The notes under the pieces: generated by a model | The model's database searches: none | What the model saw: the letters and a program-made list of their open reading frames with translations, nothing else | What the model was told of the DNA's origin: nothing | Position numbers and translations under genes: made by a program | Assembly (NCBI RefSeq): GCF_026341035.1 | Contig: NZ_JAPEOQ010000001.1 | Span: 5,084,001-5,148,000, forward strand | DNA length: 64,000 nucleotides | Direction of reading: 5' to 3' | Source of the DNA: Streptomyces sp. NBC_01016 | GTDB lineage: Bacteria; Actinomycetota; Actinomycetes; Streptomycetales; Streptomycetaceae | In this document: positions 16,327 through 27,637 of the stretch, one piece after another | Layout of the letters: each line of letters starts with the position of its first letter | Numbering within the stretch: position 1 is the first letter of the stretch

Positions 16327-17088
16327 TCAGTTCGCGCCGGGGAACAGCATCAGGAACGGTTCCGCCGTGGCCGCGACGCCCCGGCTGTACGGCGCGTCGA
16401 GGTCCCAGATCAGGAAGAGCAGGAACGCGATCAGGGACGAGAAGAGCCCGGCGAGGACCAGCTCGCGCTTGGTGCGCCTGATCTGCAGCGCGAAGATCAT
16501 GCCGATGGTGACCAGGGCGCCGACGATCAGACCGAACCAGACGACGCCCGGCATCGTGGCGCTCGTCGAGTCCGAGCGGGCTCCGCGCGCCTCGTCGGCG
16601 GCCGTCACCTGGTCGAGCAGCGGCTGGTAGGCCTGCGCCTGGAAGTCGTTCTTCGGCTCGAAGTCCGTGACGTCCTCGCGCACCTTCTGCAGCAGCGCGT
16701 CACCCTTGGCGGTCAGCTCGCCCTCGTTGCGCATCGAGTCCCACTCGGTGGTGACGACATGGCTGACATACCTGTCGACATCCGCGCGAATCTTGTCCCG
16801 CACGTCCGCCGGGTAGACCCGGACGCGTTCATTGACCTCGTGCAGCGCCTGCGCCTCGTTGCGTACGTGGTCCTCGGCGGCGCTGCGGCCCTCCCAGACG
16901 CCCGCGATGGCGAGGCCGAGGACGATCGCATAGACCACGCCGATCATCATCGTCATGTACTCGATGACGTCGGGAGTCTCGGACGGGTCGTCGTCATCGC
17001 CGATCCTGCGCTGCTGCAGGACCTGGACGACGAGGACGACACCGCAGACCGCGAGCATCGCGAGGGCGAGAACAAGCCATTCCGACAT
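16327..17088 (-). CDS. DUF4239-like membrane protein
   Basis: 253 residues with two N-terminal membrane helices (about 5-25 and 45-65), a long, charged, helical middle region (70-180) and two C-terminal helices (about 185-225). The arrangement and the segment VIEYMTMMIGVVYAIVLGLA resemble the bestrophin-like DUF4239 family of unknown function. The ATG at 17088 has GGAG 8 nt upstream; a GTG at 17100 is possible but would place the ribosome site inside the gene. Confidence 0.7.
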   Translation of the reverse strand: MSEWLVLALAMLAVCGVVLVVQVLQQRRIGDDDDPSETPDVIEYMTMMIGVVYAIVLGLAIAGVWEGRSAAEDHVRNEAQALHEVNERVRVYPADVRDKIRADVDRYVSHVVTTEWDSMRNEGELTAKGDALLQKVREDVTDFEPKNDFQAQAYQPLLDQVTAADEARGARSDSTSATMPGVVWFGLIVGALVTIGMIFALQIRRTKRELVLAGLFSSLIAFLLFLIWDLDAPYSRGVAATAEPFLMLFPGAN

Positions 17089-17115
17089 CGACAGCTCCAC
17101 AAATGTTCAACAAGT

Positions 17116-17697
17116 TCAGCGGGGGCGCAGCGCGGCGACGGCGAGCACCGCGGGCGCTGTGATGAGCAGGGTGAGCGTGACCAGGGACGGGCCGCCGCGC
17201 GGTGGGGCGCGGTGGGCGGTGGGGCGGTAGGCCGGGTAGTGCACCGGCTTCGGGCTGGGCGGCGGCTTCGTATGGGTCGGGGTCGGCTTCGGCTGTGGTT
17301 TCGGGGGCGGTTCGGGAGCCGGGGGCGGAGGTGGGGGAGGCGTCGGGGTCGGTGTTGGTGTCGGCGGAGGTGGAGGCGGAGGCGGTGGAGGTGTTGGCGG
17401 CGGAGGTGGAGGAGGTGGTGGGGGCGCCGGCTTGGGGGGCGGAGGCTTGGGGGCGGGCTTCTTCGGTGGGGGAGTGCTGGGGCCCGCGCGGCAGATGACG
17501 CCGCTGCCGGAGACCGCCACCGCGTCGCCCGACGAGCCGCCGTCGACGGAGGCGTACGCGCAAGCGTCGGCAGGGACGGCGAGCGGTGCGGCGATGGCGG
17601 CCGCGCTCGGCGCGCCGCACAGCCAGGCGGTGGCGAGCACCGCGATGACGCGGGTGACCAGGGCTGACCCGGAGCGCTTGGTTCGATGCACGACCAT
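17116..17697 (-). CDS. Secreted proline-rich protein with C-terminal membrane helix
   Basis: 193 residues. A signal peptide (about 1-33) precedes a short domain with two cysteines (DACAYASVDGG and VICRAGP), then about 75 residues of almost pure Pro/Lys/Thr with runs of up to ten prolines, then a C-terminal hydrophobic helix and Arg tail. The layout is that of a surface protein spanning the cell wall. I do not recognise a functional domain. The start at 17697 follows an AGGATC-type site; upstream in-frame codons lack a signal-peptide context. It is divergent from the lipoprotein gene, with about 250 bp between. Confidence 0.65.
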   Translation of the reverse strand: MVVHRTKRSGSALVTRVIAVLATAWLCGAPSAAAIAAPLAVPADACAYASVDGGSSGDAVAVSGSGVICRAGPSTPPPKKPAPKPPPPKPAPPPPPPPPPPTPPPPPPPPPPTPTPTPTPPPPPPPAPEPPPKPQPKPTPTHTKPPPSPKPVHYPAYRPTAHRAPPRGGPSLVTLTLLITAPAVLAVAALRPR

Positions 17698-17949
17698 GAT
17701 CCTGAGCAGCGGCGGGCCCCGGCACGCCGACACGGACCCGGAATGCCCCGATGGTGGGGCGCGGGAGCATTCGGGTTTGCAGGAGTGCGCGGGCCTGCTA
17801 CGGAACCTGCGCCTTACGGGGCACTCCTCTGCCGCACCCGAAGAAATCTTCCCCCGCATTGAACACAGCCGTCACCGCCGCGCGTACCTAGGGCCATGTG
17901 CGACCCACCCGGGGCTCGCACAACACCCAAGCAATGTGCGGGAGTTGAG

Positions 17950-18909
17950 ATGAAGACCTCCTGGCGGAGCGCCTCGCTCGTAGCGACAGCTGCGGCCCTG
18001 CTGGCGCTGACGACGGCGTGCGGTCAGGACCAGGGCGACCAGGCGGACACGGGCCAGAACGTGGGCAGCGCGGCCGATGCGCAAGGCGGCTACGGGTCCT
18101 CCGACGGTTACGGCTCGTCGGGCACCACCGACAAGAGCGCGGCCAAGGCCAAGTCCGCGGGACAGCTGGCCTCGTGGGACAGCGAGGAACTCGGCAAGGT
18201 GCTCACCGACAGCGACGGTATGACCCTGTACCGCTTCGACAAGGACACCGCCGAACCGCCCAAGTCGAACTGCGACGCGACCTGCCTGAAGGCGTGGCCG
18301 GTCGTGCCGGCGAGCGGCGCCAAGGCCGCGCCCGGCGTCGACGCCTCACTGCTCGGCGAGGTCACCGCCGCCGACGGCACGAAGCAGCTGACGGTCGACG
18401 GCTGGCCCATGTACCACTACGCGATGGACAAGAAGGCCGGTGACGTCAAGGGCCAGGGAGTGGGCGGAACTTGGTGGGCCGCGGCCCCCGACGGCAAGAA
18501 GGCCAACAAGAAGGCCGAGCAGGAGGCCGGGGCCCAACCCGCCGACCTCGAGGGCCTCTCCACGCGCAACGACCCGAAGCTCGGTGAGGTCGTCGTCGAC
18601 AAGAACGGCATGACGGTCTACCGCTTCCTCAAGGACTCGGCCTGGCCCATCAAGTCGAACTGCGTCGGCGCCTGCGCCGAGAAGTGGCCCGCACTCGCTC
18701 CGGTTGCGAAGAACGACACGCAGAACATTCCACTGAAGGGCTACATGACCTTCACAAGGCCCGACGGAACCAAGCAGCAGACCTTGAACTGCTGGCCCGT
18801 CTACACCTTCTCGGGCGACAAAAAGCCAGGTGACACGAACGGTCAGGGCGTAGGAGGTACTTGGTACGCGGCCGCTCCGAATGGAAAGCCGGTAGGCGCT
18901 CCCAAGTAA
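17950..18909 (+). CDS. Lipoprotein of the Yx(FWY)xxD-repeat (COG4315, SCO0930) family
   Basis: 319 residues. A lipoprotein signal with lipobox TTAC (Cys24) and a Gly/Ser-rich spacer are followed by two homologous halves. Four copies of the family motif are visible: YRFDKD, YHYAMD, YRFLKD and YTFSGD; two halves carry matched SNCDATC and SNCVGAC cysteine pairs and a GQGVGGTW end. Exported, membrane-tethered, function unknown. GGGAG lies 5 nt before the ATG at 17950. The order lipoprotein, methyltransferase, RmdA corresponds to the SCO0930 to SCO0928 neighbourhood. Confidence 0.85.
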   Translation: MKTSWRSASLVATAAALLALTTACGQDQGDQADTGQNVGSAADAQGGYGSSDGYGSSGTTDKSAAKAKSAGQLASWDSEELGKVLTDSDGMTLYRFDKDTAEPPKSNCDATCLKAWPVVPASGAKAAPGVDASLLGEVTAADGTKQLTVDGWPMYHYAMDKKAGDVKGQGVGGTWWAAAPDGKKANKKAEQEAGAQPADLEGLSTRNDPKLGEVVVDKNGMTVYRFLKDSAWPIKSNCVGACAEKWPALAPVAKNDTQNIPLKGYMTFTRPDGTKQQTLNCWPVYTFSGDKKPGDTNGQGVGGTWYAAAPNGKPVGAPK

Positions 18910-19192
18910 CAACCAGGAGGGTCAAGTGCGTTCGGTGAGTCGCTCACAGTAGAGTCGTCAACGGAATTGGCTCGTCGCCGGTCCGTTCCCCGCATGGCCA
19001 GGTCAGGCCGTGTGGAGGGAGCGGGCCGGTTCTTTTCGTCGAGGAAAGAGAAGGTTTCGGGATGGTTTCGGATCGTTGCCGATTGGCACGTGACGGAGGC
19101 AGTGACCGGGAACGGACGGTCAATTTCCGTTTTGACTCGCTCCATTGGCGGTGGATCAGTAGCCTCTGCTCGAACACCGGCACGCCTACGCC
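18910..19192 (+). other. 283-bp non-coding spacer
   Basis: No convincing open frame. It contains an AACGGA/TCCGTT inverted repeat (19111-19116 and 19126-19131), with a TTGACT (19132-19137) just after it that could be a -35 element, but no well-spaced -10 follows. The spacer probably carries the promoter of the methyltransferase-rmdA pair. Confidence 0.4.
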
Positions 19193-20020
19193 ATGGAGAC
19201 CTTGATGCAGCGTCCCGCCTGGGCCCCACGGGGCATCGACATCTCGGTGCCCAGTGTGTCCCGAATCTATGACTTCTACCTGGGCGGTTCGCACAACTTC
19301 GAGGTCGACCGGGAGGCCGCCCGCAAGGCCATGGAGTTCCTGCCGGGGCTGCCGAAGATCATGCAGGCGAACCGGGCGTTCATGCGCAGGGCCGTGCGGT
19401 ACGCCGCCGAGCAGGGCATCACACAGTTCCTCGACATCGGCTCCGGCATCCCGACGTTCGGCAATGTGCACGAGGTGGCCCAGCAGGCGAGCCCCGGAGC
19501 GAGCGTGGTGTACGTCGACCACGACCCGGTCGCCGTCGCGCACAGCAAGGCGGTCCTCGAGGACGTCCCGCACACCGGAGTCGTCACGGCGGACCTTCGC
19601 AAGCCGCGGGAGATCCTGGAGAGCCCCGAAGTCGCCGAACTCCTCGACCTGGAACGGCCGGTGGCCCTGCTCCTCGTCGCCGTACTGCACTTCATCGAGG
19701 AGGCCGACGACCCGTACGCGGCGGTGGCCGAACTCAGTGAGGCGCTCGCACCCGGCAGCCTGCTCATTGTGACGCATGCCTCCAATGAGGGCATGCCCAT
19801 AGAGACGGAGCGGGCGGACGGGATGGTCGACGTCTATCGAAACGATGTCCGCAATCCGCTGATCATGCGGAACCGCGACGAGATCAAACGGTTCTTCAAG
19901 GGGTACGAGGTGGTCGCACCGGGCATCGTGGCGATGCCGGTGTGGCGGCCCGACACCGCCCCGGAGGACGAGGACCCGTACACGTACGCGGGCTATGTGG
20001 GAGTGGGGCGCAAGGCGTGA
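19193..20020 (+). CDS. SAM-dependent methyltransferase, DUF574/Methyltransf_19 family
   Basis: 275 residues of an actinobacterial methyltransferase family very abundant in Streptomyces. Seen: the N-terminal signature SRIYDFYLGGSHNFEVDRE, the SAM-binding strand ITQFLDIGSGIPT, the acidic VVYVDHDPVAVAHS and LLLVAVLHFIEE. The substrate is unknown for the family. Its TGA overlaps the GTG of rmdA, so the two are translated together; a link with cyclic-di-GMP signalling is possible but unproven. Confidence 0.87.
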   Translation: METLMQRPAWAPRGIDISVPSVSRIYDFYLGGSHNFEVDREAARKAMEFLPGLPKIMQANRAFMRRAVRYAAEQGITQFLDIGSGIPTFGNVHEVAQQASPGASVVYVDHDPVAVAHSKAVLEDVPHTGVVTADLRKPREILESPEVAELLDLERPVALLLVAVLHFIEEADDPYAAVAELSEALAPGSLLIVTHASNEGMPIETERADGMVDVYRNDVRNPLIMRNRDEIKRFFKGYEVVAPGIVAMPVWRPDTAPEDEDPYTYAGYVGVGRKA

Positions 20021-22257
20021 CTGCTGCATCCTCCCGGGGCACGAACCCCGGACCTCAGGCCGGAAAAGCCGGCCGGGCGGGCAAGTCGGCACGGACCGAC
20101 GACGGCATCGGCGGTGATGCGTCGGGCGGGACCGAAGACAGAGCCCGCGAGTTCGCCATGATCTGGAGCCGGGCGATCTTCCCGGTCACGGCGACCTCGC
20201 TGACCCGGCACGAGTTCGAGACGGAACTCGTGCCGCTCGTACGCCGGTTGCGCACCGTGCTCGCCGCGCAGGCCCTGGACAGCGCGGAGGCACAGGCCGT
20301 CGGCGCGGCCCTGGTCGACGCCCACTGCACCGACCCCGAGGCGCTCACCCAGTCCCTCGACGTGGTGGAGACACATCTCGTCCGGCACTGCGGCGAACAG
20401 GCGCCCTCCGCGGAGCGCGCGGAGGAACTGCGCTCCCGCTGCGCCCGCATCCAGCACGCGATGGCCGCCGGGTTCGCGGGCGCGCTGCGGGAGCGCACCC
20501 GCAGCGAACAGGAGGCCATATCGCGCGCCGCGCTCGACGCCCGCAGCGCCGTCGCCGAGGCCCTGCACGCGAGCGAGGCCAAGTTCCGCGCGGTGTTCCA
20601 CGGCGCCGCGATCGGCATCGGGATCGCCGACCTCGACGGCACCATCCTCGAGGTCAACGAGACGATGGTGCGGATGTTCGGCGGCAGCAGGCAGCAGCTG
20701 CTCAAGCGCAAGGCCCACCAGCTGACCCACCCCGAGGACGCCCCGCACATCTGGCGCATGTACCACGAGCTGGTGCAGGGGGACCGCGAGCACTACCGGG
20801 TGGAGAAGGCCTACTCGCGCCCGGACGGCACCGCCCTGTGGACGAACCTGACGGTCTCGCTGCTGCGCGACGCGGACGGCGCCCCCCAGTACCAGCTGGC
20901 GCTCATGGAGGACGTGACCGAGCGCCGGCTGCTGAACCTGCGGCTGCGCTACGAAGCCACCCATGACGCGCTCACCGGGCTCCCCAACCGCACCCTGTTC
21001 TTCGAGCGCCTGGAGAAGGTGCTCAGCGCGGGCAACGGCATGCGCTTCGGCCTCTGCTATCTCGACCTCGACGGCTTCAAGACAATCAACGACAGCCTCG
21101 GCCACGCGGCGGGCGACCGGCTCCTCGTCGAGGTAGCGGACCGTCTCCAGGCCTGCGCCACCGCGCCCGGCGAGATGGTCGCGCGGCTCGGCGGCGACGA
21201 GTTCGTGGCGCTGACCACCGGCAAGGACACCCAGGCCGAGGTCGACGAGCTGGCCGGACGCATCATGCACGCCCTGGCCACGCCCATCCGGATCGACGGC
21301 CGCGAGCTGACCGTGCGCGGCTCGGTCGGCATCGTCGAGGGTCCGGCCGCCGAGCGCAGCCCCGCCGAGGTGCTGCGCAGTGCCGACATCACGATGTACC
21401 GGGCCAAGTCCGCGGGCGGCAACCGCTACGAGCTGGCCGACCCCGAGGCCGACGCCCGGGCGATCACGCGGCACGGTCTGACGACGGCGCTGCCCGCCGC
21501 CCTGGACCGCGGCGAGTTCTTCATCGAGTACCAGCCCCTGGTGCACCTCGGCGACGGCAGTGTGCGCGGTGCCGAGGCCCTGGTCCGCTGGCTGCACCCG
21601 CAGCACGGCGTGCTCGGCCCCGACCGCTTCATCCCGCTCGCCGAGCACACAGGGCTGATCGTGCCGCTCGGCCGCTGGGTCCTCGAGGAATCGGTCCGGC
21701 AGGCGCGGATCTGGCAGGACCGGTACGAGGAGGCGGGACCGTTCCGCATCAACGTCAACCTGTCCCCGATGCAGCTGACCCACCCCGGCCTGGTGACGGA
21801 CACCGTCGACATCCTGGAGCGCTTCGGCCTCGAACCGGACGCGCTGTGTCTGGAGGTGACGGAATCGGCCCTTATCGGGGCGGACGACGACCTCCTGAAG
21901 CCCCTCAGACGGCTCTCCGAAATGGGCGTCGACATCGCCCTGGACGACTTCGGCACCGGCTACTCGAATCTGGCCAACCTGCGCCGCCTGCCCGTGAACG
22001 TTCTGAAGCTGGACCGCTCCTTCACGCAGGGAATGCAGCAGTTCCCCGCGGACCCCGTCGACCTGAAGATCGTCGAGGGCATCGTCTCGCTCGCCCACAG
22101 CCTCGACCTCTCGGTCACCGTCGAGGGCGTGGAGACCGGGGCGCAGGCCGAGCAGCTCAGGCACCTCAACTGCGACACCGCACAGGGCTGGTACTACGCC
22201 CGCCCCGGCCCCCCGGACCGCCTCCACGAACTGGCTCTCGCCGACGCGACGGGGTGA
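20017..22257 (+). CDS. rmdA: RmdA-type PAS-GGDEF-EAL cyclic-di-GMP enzyme
   Basis: 746 residues, cytosolic. An N-terminal helical region (1-180, containing a conserved-looking segment EFAMIWSRAIFPV) is followed by PAS-PAC (about 185-310), GGDEF (about 325-480, intact RLGGDEF near 390) and EAL (about 490-740, intact EAL in RGAEALVRW near 518 and DDFGTGYSNL near 643). All active-site motifs for both synthesis and breakdown of c-di-GMP are present. Domain order and gene neighbourhood match S. coelicolor RmdA (SCO0928), a phosphodiesterase needed for normal aerial development. The GTG start at 20017 overlaps the stop of the methyltransferase gene. Confidence 0.88.
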   Translation: MTAASSRGTNPGPQAGKAGRAGKSARTDDGIGGDASGGTEDRAREFAMIWSRAIFPVTATSLTRHEFETELVPLVRRLRTVLAAQALDSAEAQAVGAALVDAHCTDPEALTQSLDVVETHLVRHCGEQAPSAERAEELRSRCARIQHAMAAGFAGALRERTRSEQEAISRAALDARSAVAEALHASEAKFRAVFHGAAIGIGIADLDGTILEVNETMVRMFGGSRQQLLKRKAHQLTHPEDAPHIWRMYHELVQGDREHYRVEKAYSRPDGTALWTNLTVSLLRDADGAPQYQLALMEDVTERRLLNLRLRYEATHDALTGLPNRTLFFERLEKVLSAGNGMRFGLCYLDLDGFKTINDSLGHAAGDRLLVEVADRLQACATAPGEMVARLGGDEFVALTTGKDTQAEVDELAGRIMHALATPIRIDGRELTVRGSVGIVEGPAAERSPAEVLRSADITMYRAKSAGGNRYELADPEADARAITRHGLTTALPAALDRGEFFIEYQPLVHLGDGSVRGAEALVRWLHPQHGVLGPDRFIPLAEHTGLIVPLGRWVLEESVRQARIWQDRYEEAGPFRINVNLSPMQLTHPGLVTDTVDILERFGLEPDALCLEVTESALIGADDDLLKPLRRLSEMGVDIALDDFGTGYSNLANLRRLPVNVLKLDRSFTQGMQQFPADPVDLKIVEGIVSLAHSLDLSVTVEGVETGAQAEQLRHLNCDTAQGWYYARPGPPDRLHELALADATG

Positions 22258-22264
22258 GCGTCGG

Positions 22265-22969
22265 ATGATCCGCTGGGCGTATCTGTTCCTCGACCGGCCG
22301 TACGCCACTCTGGACGCGGCCTGCGCGTTCTGGTCGCGGGCGACCGGGACGCGGACCTCCGAACTCCGGGGTGAACAAGGGCAGTTCGCCACGCTGCTGC
22401 CCGACGCCACCGACGCCTGCGTGAAGGTTCAGGGCGTGGTGGACGGGCCGGGCGGCGCCCACCTCGACCTGCTGGTGGACGACGTGGTGGCCACGGGGGA
22501 GCGGGCCCGCCGGCTCGGCGCGAGCCTGCTGCACGCGGAACCCGGCCTGGAAGTGCTGCGCTCACCGGTCGGGCACCGGTTCTGCGTGGACACGTGGCGC
22601 GGCGAGCACACGGTCCCGCCGCCCACCACCGAGCCCCGCAGCCGCCTCGACCAGCTGTGCCTGGACACGGCGCCGGGCGCGTACGACGCGGAGGCCGACT
22701 TCTGGTCGGCGCTCACCGAATGGCCCGAAGTCCCCTGCGAGAGCCCGGAGTTCCGCCTCCTGAAGGCGACGCCGATCCAACTCCTGCTCCAACGCCTCGA
22801 CACCGACGACCCACCCTCCGCCCACGCGGACCTTGCCTGCGCCAACCGCAAGGAGGCCGTCGCCCGGCACACGTCACTGGGCGCGACACCCCTCCAGGAG
22901 GGCCGCGCCTGGACGGTCCTGCGAGACCCGTCGGGCGGAACGTACTGCCTCACGGACCGGGACCCGTAG
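22265..22969 (+). CDS. VOC (glyoxalase/bleomycin-resistance) superfamily protein
   Basis: 234 residues with two tandem VOC modules (about 1-115 and 125-232), each with the beta-alpha-beta-beta-beta pattern; HLDLLVDDV and VGHRFCVD belong to the first, and LDQLCLDT, AHADLAC and LRDPSGGTYCL to the second. The ligand and reaction are unknown. It starts 7 nt after rmdA without a clear ribosome site, suggesting coupling. The 3' end faces lysR across a dispersed stem-loop element. Confidence 0.75.
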   Translation: MIRWAYLFLDRPYATLDAACAFWSRATGTRTSELRGEQGQFATLLPDATDACVKVQGVVDGPGGAHLDLLVDDVVATGERARRLGASLLHAEPGLEVLRSPVGHRFCVDTWRGEHTVPPPTTEPRSRLDQLCLDTAPGAYDAEADFWSALTEWPEVPCESPEFRLLKATPIQLLLQRLDTDDPPSAHADLACANRKEAVARHTSLGATPLQEGRAWTVLRDPSGGTYCLTDRDP

Positions 22970-23003
22970 TGGCTCTGGCGACCGCAGCCCGGTTCCGCCA
23001 TTT

Positions 23004-23055
23004 AAGCCCCTCCGGCGATTGAGGAGCGGGGCCCGGGGCAGAGCCCCGCGACCGC
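23004..23055. repeat. Dispersed intergenic stem-loop element, copy 2
   Basis: Begins AAGCCCCTCCGGCGATTGAG and contains the same perfect hairpin CGGGGC-AGA-GCCCCG (23034-23048) and CGACCGC tail as the copy at 7116-7167. It stands between the convergent VOC and lysR genes, where it can serve as a bidirectional terminator. Confidence 0.8.
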
Positions 23056-23096
23056 GCCACCGGGTGACCGCAAACAAGAGGGGTGACCGCAACCCG

Positions 23097-23987
23097 CTAC
23101 TCCCGCCCCTCGAAAAGCATCCGCTGAAGCTCACGCGCAGCCCGCGGCGGCGCCACATCCGACCGATGCGCCAGCGCGATCGTGCGGCTCAGCCCCGGCT
23201 TGGCCAACGGAGTGACCCGCAGATCCGCCCCGGCCCGGTGCGCCACCATCCACGGCACCACCGCCACCCCGAGCCCGGCCCGTACGAACCCGAGGACCGC
23301 GTCCATCTCGCCGCCCTCCACCGCGAAGTCCGGCTCGAACCCCTCGCCCCGGCACGCGGCGACGGTCAGCTCCCGCAGGTCGTACCCGTGCCGGAACATG
23401 ACGAGCCGCTCGCCCTCCAGGTCGGAGATCCGTACGGACTTCCGGCCCCGTCCCGGCGCGGGCGCGTCCTGGGACGACACCACGACCAGCTCCTCGCGCA
23501 GCAGCTCCACCGTCGTCAGGGCGGGCGCGGGCGCCGGCAGCGGGAGGACGACGAGCGCGAGGTCGAGGGCGCCGCGCGCGAGCTCTCGTACGAGGTCGTG
23601 GGAGCCGCCCTCCTCGATCAGCAGCTGAATCCCCGGGTACCGGTCGTGGAAGGATCGCAGCACGTCCGGCAGCAGGCCCGTGCACAGCGAAGGCGTCGCG
23701 CCCAGCCGCACCCGGCCCCGCTTGAGCTGCGCCAGCTCCTGCACCTCGTGCCGCGCCGTGTCCGCGTCGGCGAGGATCCTGCGGGCGAGCGGCAGGAGCG
23801 CCTCCCCGGCGTCGGTCAGCGAGATGTTACCGCGGGCCCGCAGGAAGAGATCGACCCCCAGCTCCCGCTCGAGCGCCCGGATCTGCTGGGACAGTGACGG
23901 CTGGGCGACATGCACCAGCTCGGCGGCGCGCGTGAAGTGCCGGGTCTCCGCGACCGCGACGAAGTACTGGAGCTGCTGGAACTGCAT
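23097..23987 (-). CDS. LysR-family regulator divergent from sdhCAB
   Basis: 296 residues: a winged HTH at the N terminus (MQFQQLQYFVAVAETRHFTRAA region and PSLSQQIRALE recognition helix) and a two-lobed effector domain. The ATG at 23987 is supported by a -10 hexamer TATGCT (minus strand, 24000-23995) 7 nt upstream, i.e. a leaderless mRNA. It is divergent from the succinate dehydrogenase operon with a 97-bp gap holding a perfect LysR-type palindrome, so it probably controls sdh and itself. The effector is unknown; a TCA-cycle acid is a reasonable guess. Confidence 0.88.
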   Translation of the reverse strand: MQFQQLQYFVAVAETRHFTRAAELVHVAQPSLSQQIRALERELGVDLFLRARGNISLTDAGEALLPLARRILADADTARHEVQELAQLKRGRVRLGATPSLCTGLLPDVLRSFHDRYPGIQLLIEEGGSHDLVRELARGALDLALVVLPLPAPAPALTTVELLREELVVVSSQDAPAPGRGRKSVRISDLEGERLVMFRHGYDLRELTVAACRGEGFEPDFAVEGGEMDAVLGFVRAGLGVAVVPWMVAHRAGADLRVTPLAKPGLSRTIALAHRSDVAPPRAARELQRMLFEGRE

Positions 23988-24006
23988 ACCGGCCAGCATA
24001 GTTCCC

Positions 24007-24027
24007 TCGATAGCGAATGCCTATCGA
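24007..24027. promoter_or_regulatory. LysR-type operator between lysR and sdhC
   Basis: Perfect 7-7-7 palindrome TCGATAG-N7-CTATCGA. It contains the LysR-type T-N11-A core (T24011 to A24023). It covers the expected -35 region of the leaderless lysR promoter and lies about 45 bp upstream of the sdhC -10 element, fitting autorepression plus control of sdh. Confidence 0.7.
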
Positions 24028-24084
24028 AATGAGGCGGACCATGTCTTGGACCGATCGGGCCCTTGGGCTCTAGCGTCTTGACCC

Positions 24085-24792
24085 ATGGCTCTGGCAACGA
24101 GGACGGACCGACGGCCGTCCATGGCACGCACTGTCTGGGACAGCTCCGTCGGGAAGAAGACCGTGATGGCGGTGAGCGGCCTCGTCATGCTGCTCTACCT
24201 GGTCGCCCACATGATCGGAAACCTCAAGATCTTCTTCGGTCCTCCGGAGATCAACCACTACGCCCACTGGCTGCGGACCATGGGCGAGCCGGTCCTCCAC
24301 TACGAGTGGGGCCTGTGGATCGTCCGGGTGGTGCTGGTCGTCGCCGTCGTCGCGCACGCCACGTCCGCGTACCAGCTGAGCCGGCGCGGCATCAAGGCGC
24401 GCCCCAGCAAGTACGTGCACAAGAAGCCGCGTTCGGACTACGCCACGCGCACCATGCGCTGGGGCGGCATCATCCTCGCCCTGTTCATCGTCTGGCACAT
24501 CCTCGACCTGACGACCGGCACGGTGCACCCCGGGGGCTACGAGCACCTGCGCCCGTACCAGAACATCATCGACACGTTCTCGACCTGGTACAGCAACGTC
24601 ATCTACATCGTCGCGATGCTCGCCCTCGGCTTCCACGTCCAGCACGGGTTCTGGAGCGCCGCACAGACCCTCGGCGTCGGCAGCCGCACCCGCGACCGCG
24701 TTCTGAAGACCGTCGGCAACGTACTCGCCGTAGTGCTCACGCTCGGCTTCATCGCCGTGCCCGTGGGCGTCATGACCGGATTGGTGAGCTGA
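24085..24792 (+). CDS. sdhC: Succinate dehydrogenase cytochrome b subunit
   Basis: 235 residues with five membrane helices, the single-anchor cytochrome b type (B. subtilis/fumarate-reductase-like) rather than separate SdhC and SdhD. Conserved histidines for heme ligation occur in LYLVAHMIGN, INHYAHWLR, ALFIVWHILD and GFHVQHGFW. It anchors the enzyme and passes electrons to menaquinone. The -10 hexamer TAGCGT (24071-24076) lies 8 nt before the ATG, so translation is probably leaderless. First gene of sdhCAB. Confidence 0.92.
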   Translation: MALATRTDRRPSMARTVWDSSVGKKTVMAVSGLVMLLYLVAHMIGNLKIFFGPPEINHYAHWLRTMGEPVLHYEWGLWIVRVVLVVAVVAHATSAYQLSRRGIKARPSKYVHKKPRSDYATRTMRWGGIILALFIVWHILDLTTGTVHPGGYEHLRPYQNIIDTFSTWYSNVIYIVAMLALGFHVQHGFWSAAQTLGVGSRTRDRVLKTVGNVLAVVLTLGFIAVPVGVMTGLVS

Positions 24793-24797
24793 GAGAC

Positions 24798-26752
<1,955 letters not shown>

Positions 26753-26756
<4 letters not shown>

Positions 26757-27499
26757 AGCTCACCCTGCGCGTCTGGCGCCAGAAGAACGCCGACGCCGAC
26801 GGCCACATGTCCACGTACGACGTGGACGGAATCTCGCAGGACATGTCGTTCCTGGAGATGCTCGACACCCTCAACGAGGAGCTCATCCTCAAGGGCGAGG
26901 ACCCGGTCGCCTTCGACCACGACTGCCGCGAGGGCATCTGCGGCGCCTGCTCGCTCGTCATCAACGGCGACGCGCACGGCCCGGAGCGCACCACCACCTG
27001 TCAGCTGCACATGCGGTCCTTCAAGGACGGCGACACGATCGACATCGAGCCGTGGCGCGCCTCCGCCTTCCCGGTCGTGAAGGACCTGGTCGTGGACCGC
27101 TCGGCCTTCGACCGGATCATCCAGGCCGGCGGCTACATCACGGCCCCGACGGGCGCCGCCCCCGAGGCACACTCCACGCCCGTGCCCAAGCCGGACGCGG
27201 ACTTCTCCTTCGAGCACGCCGAGTGCATCGGCTGCGGCGCCTGCGTCGCCGCCTGCCCCAACGGCGCGGCGATGCTGTTCACCTCGGCGAAGATCAACCA
27301 CCTCAACGTCCTCCCGCAGGGCGCGCCCGAGCGCGAGACCCGCGTCCTCGACATGGTGGGTCAGATGGACGAGGAGGGCTTCGGCGGCTGCACGCTCACC
27401 GGCGAGTGCGCGACGGCCTGCCCGAAGGGCATCCCGCTGTTCTCCATCACCAGCATGAACAAGGAGTGGCTGCGCGCGAACCGCAAGGTCAGCCGCTGA
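26753..27499 (+). CDS. sdhB: Succinate dehydrogenase iron-sulfur subunit
   Basis: 248 residues. The 2Fe-2S plant-ferredoxin ligands are in CREGICGACSLVING and TTTCQ; the second domain has CIGCGACVAACPNGA and CTLTGECATACPKG for the 4Fe-4S and 3Fe-4S clusters. It carries electrons from FAD to the membrane subunit. Last gene of the operon, followed by a strong stem-loop terminator. Confidence 0.95.
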
Positions 27500-27542
27500 T
27501 CGACCAAGCGCGACAGGCGTCCCGCGAAGAGCGCGGGGTGGG

Positions 27543-27575
27543 CGGGACCGGCGTGGTGCTCAACCTCCGGTCCCG
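27543..27575 (+). terminator. Terminator of sdhCAB
   Basis: Perfect 9-bp arms CGGGACCGG (27543-27551) and CCGGTCCCG (27567-27575), 15-nt loop, about 45 bp after the sdhB stop. No U-tract, as is usual in streptomycetes. Confidence 0.7.
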
Positions 27576-27637
27576 TCATCGCGTTCCGCCACCGCCACAA
27601 AGATTCCCCCCGGCGCCCCTCGCCTGCTCGGAGTCAG

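Noticed and set aside
17861..17886. ECF-type promoter GAAC-N18-CGTA before the lipoprotein gene
   Set aside because: Spacer longer than the usual 16-17 nt and the -35 lacks GG; not strong enough to list.
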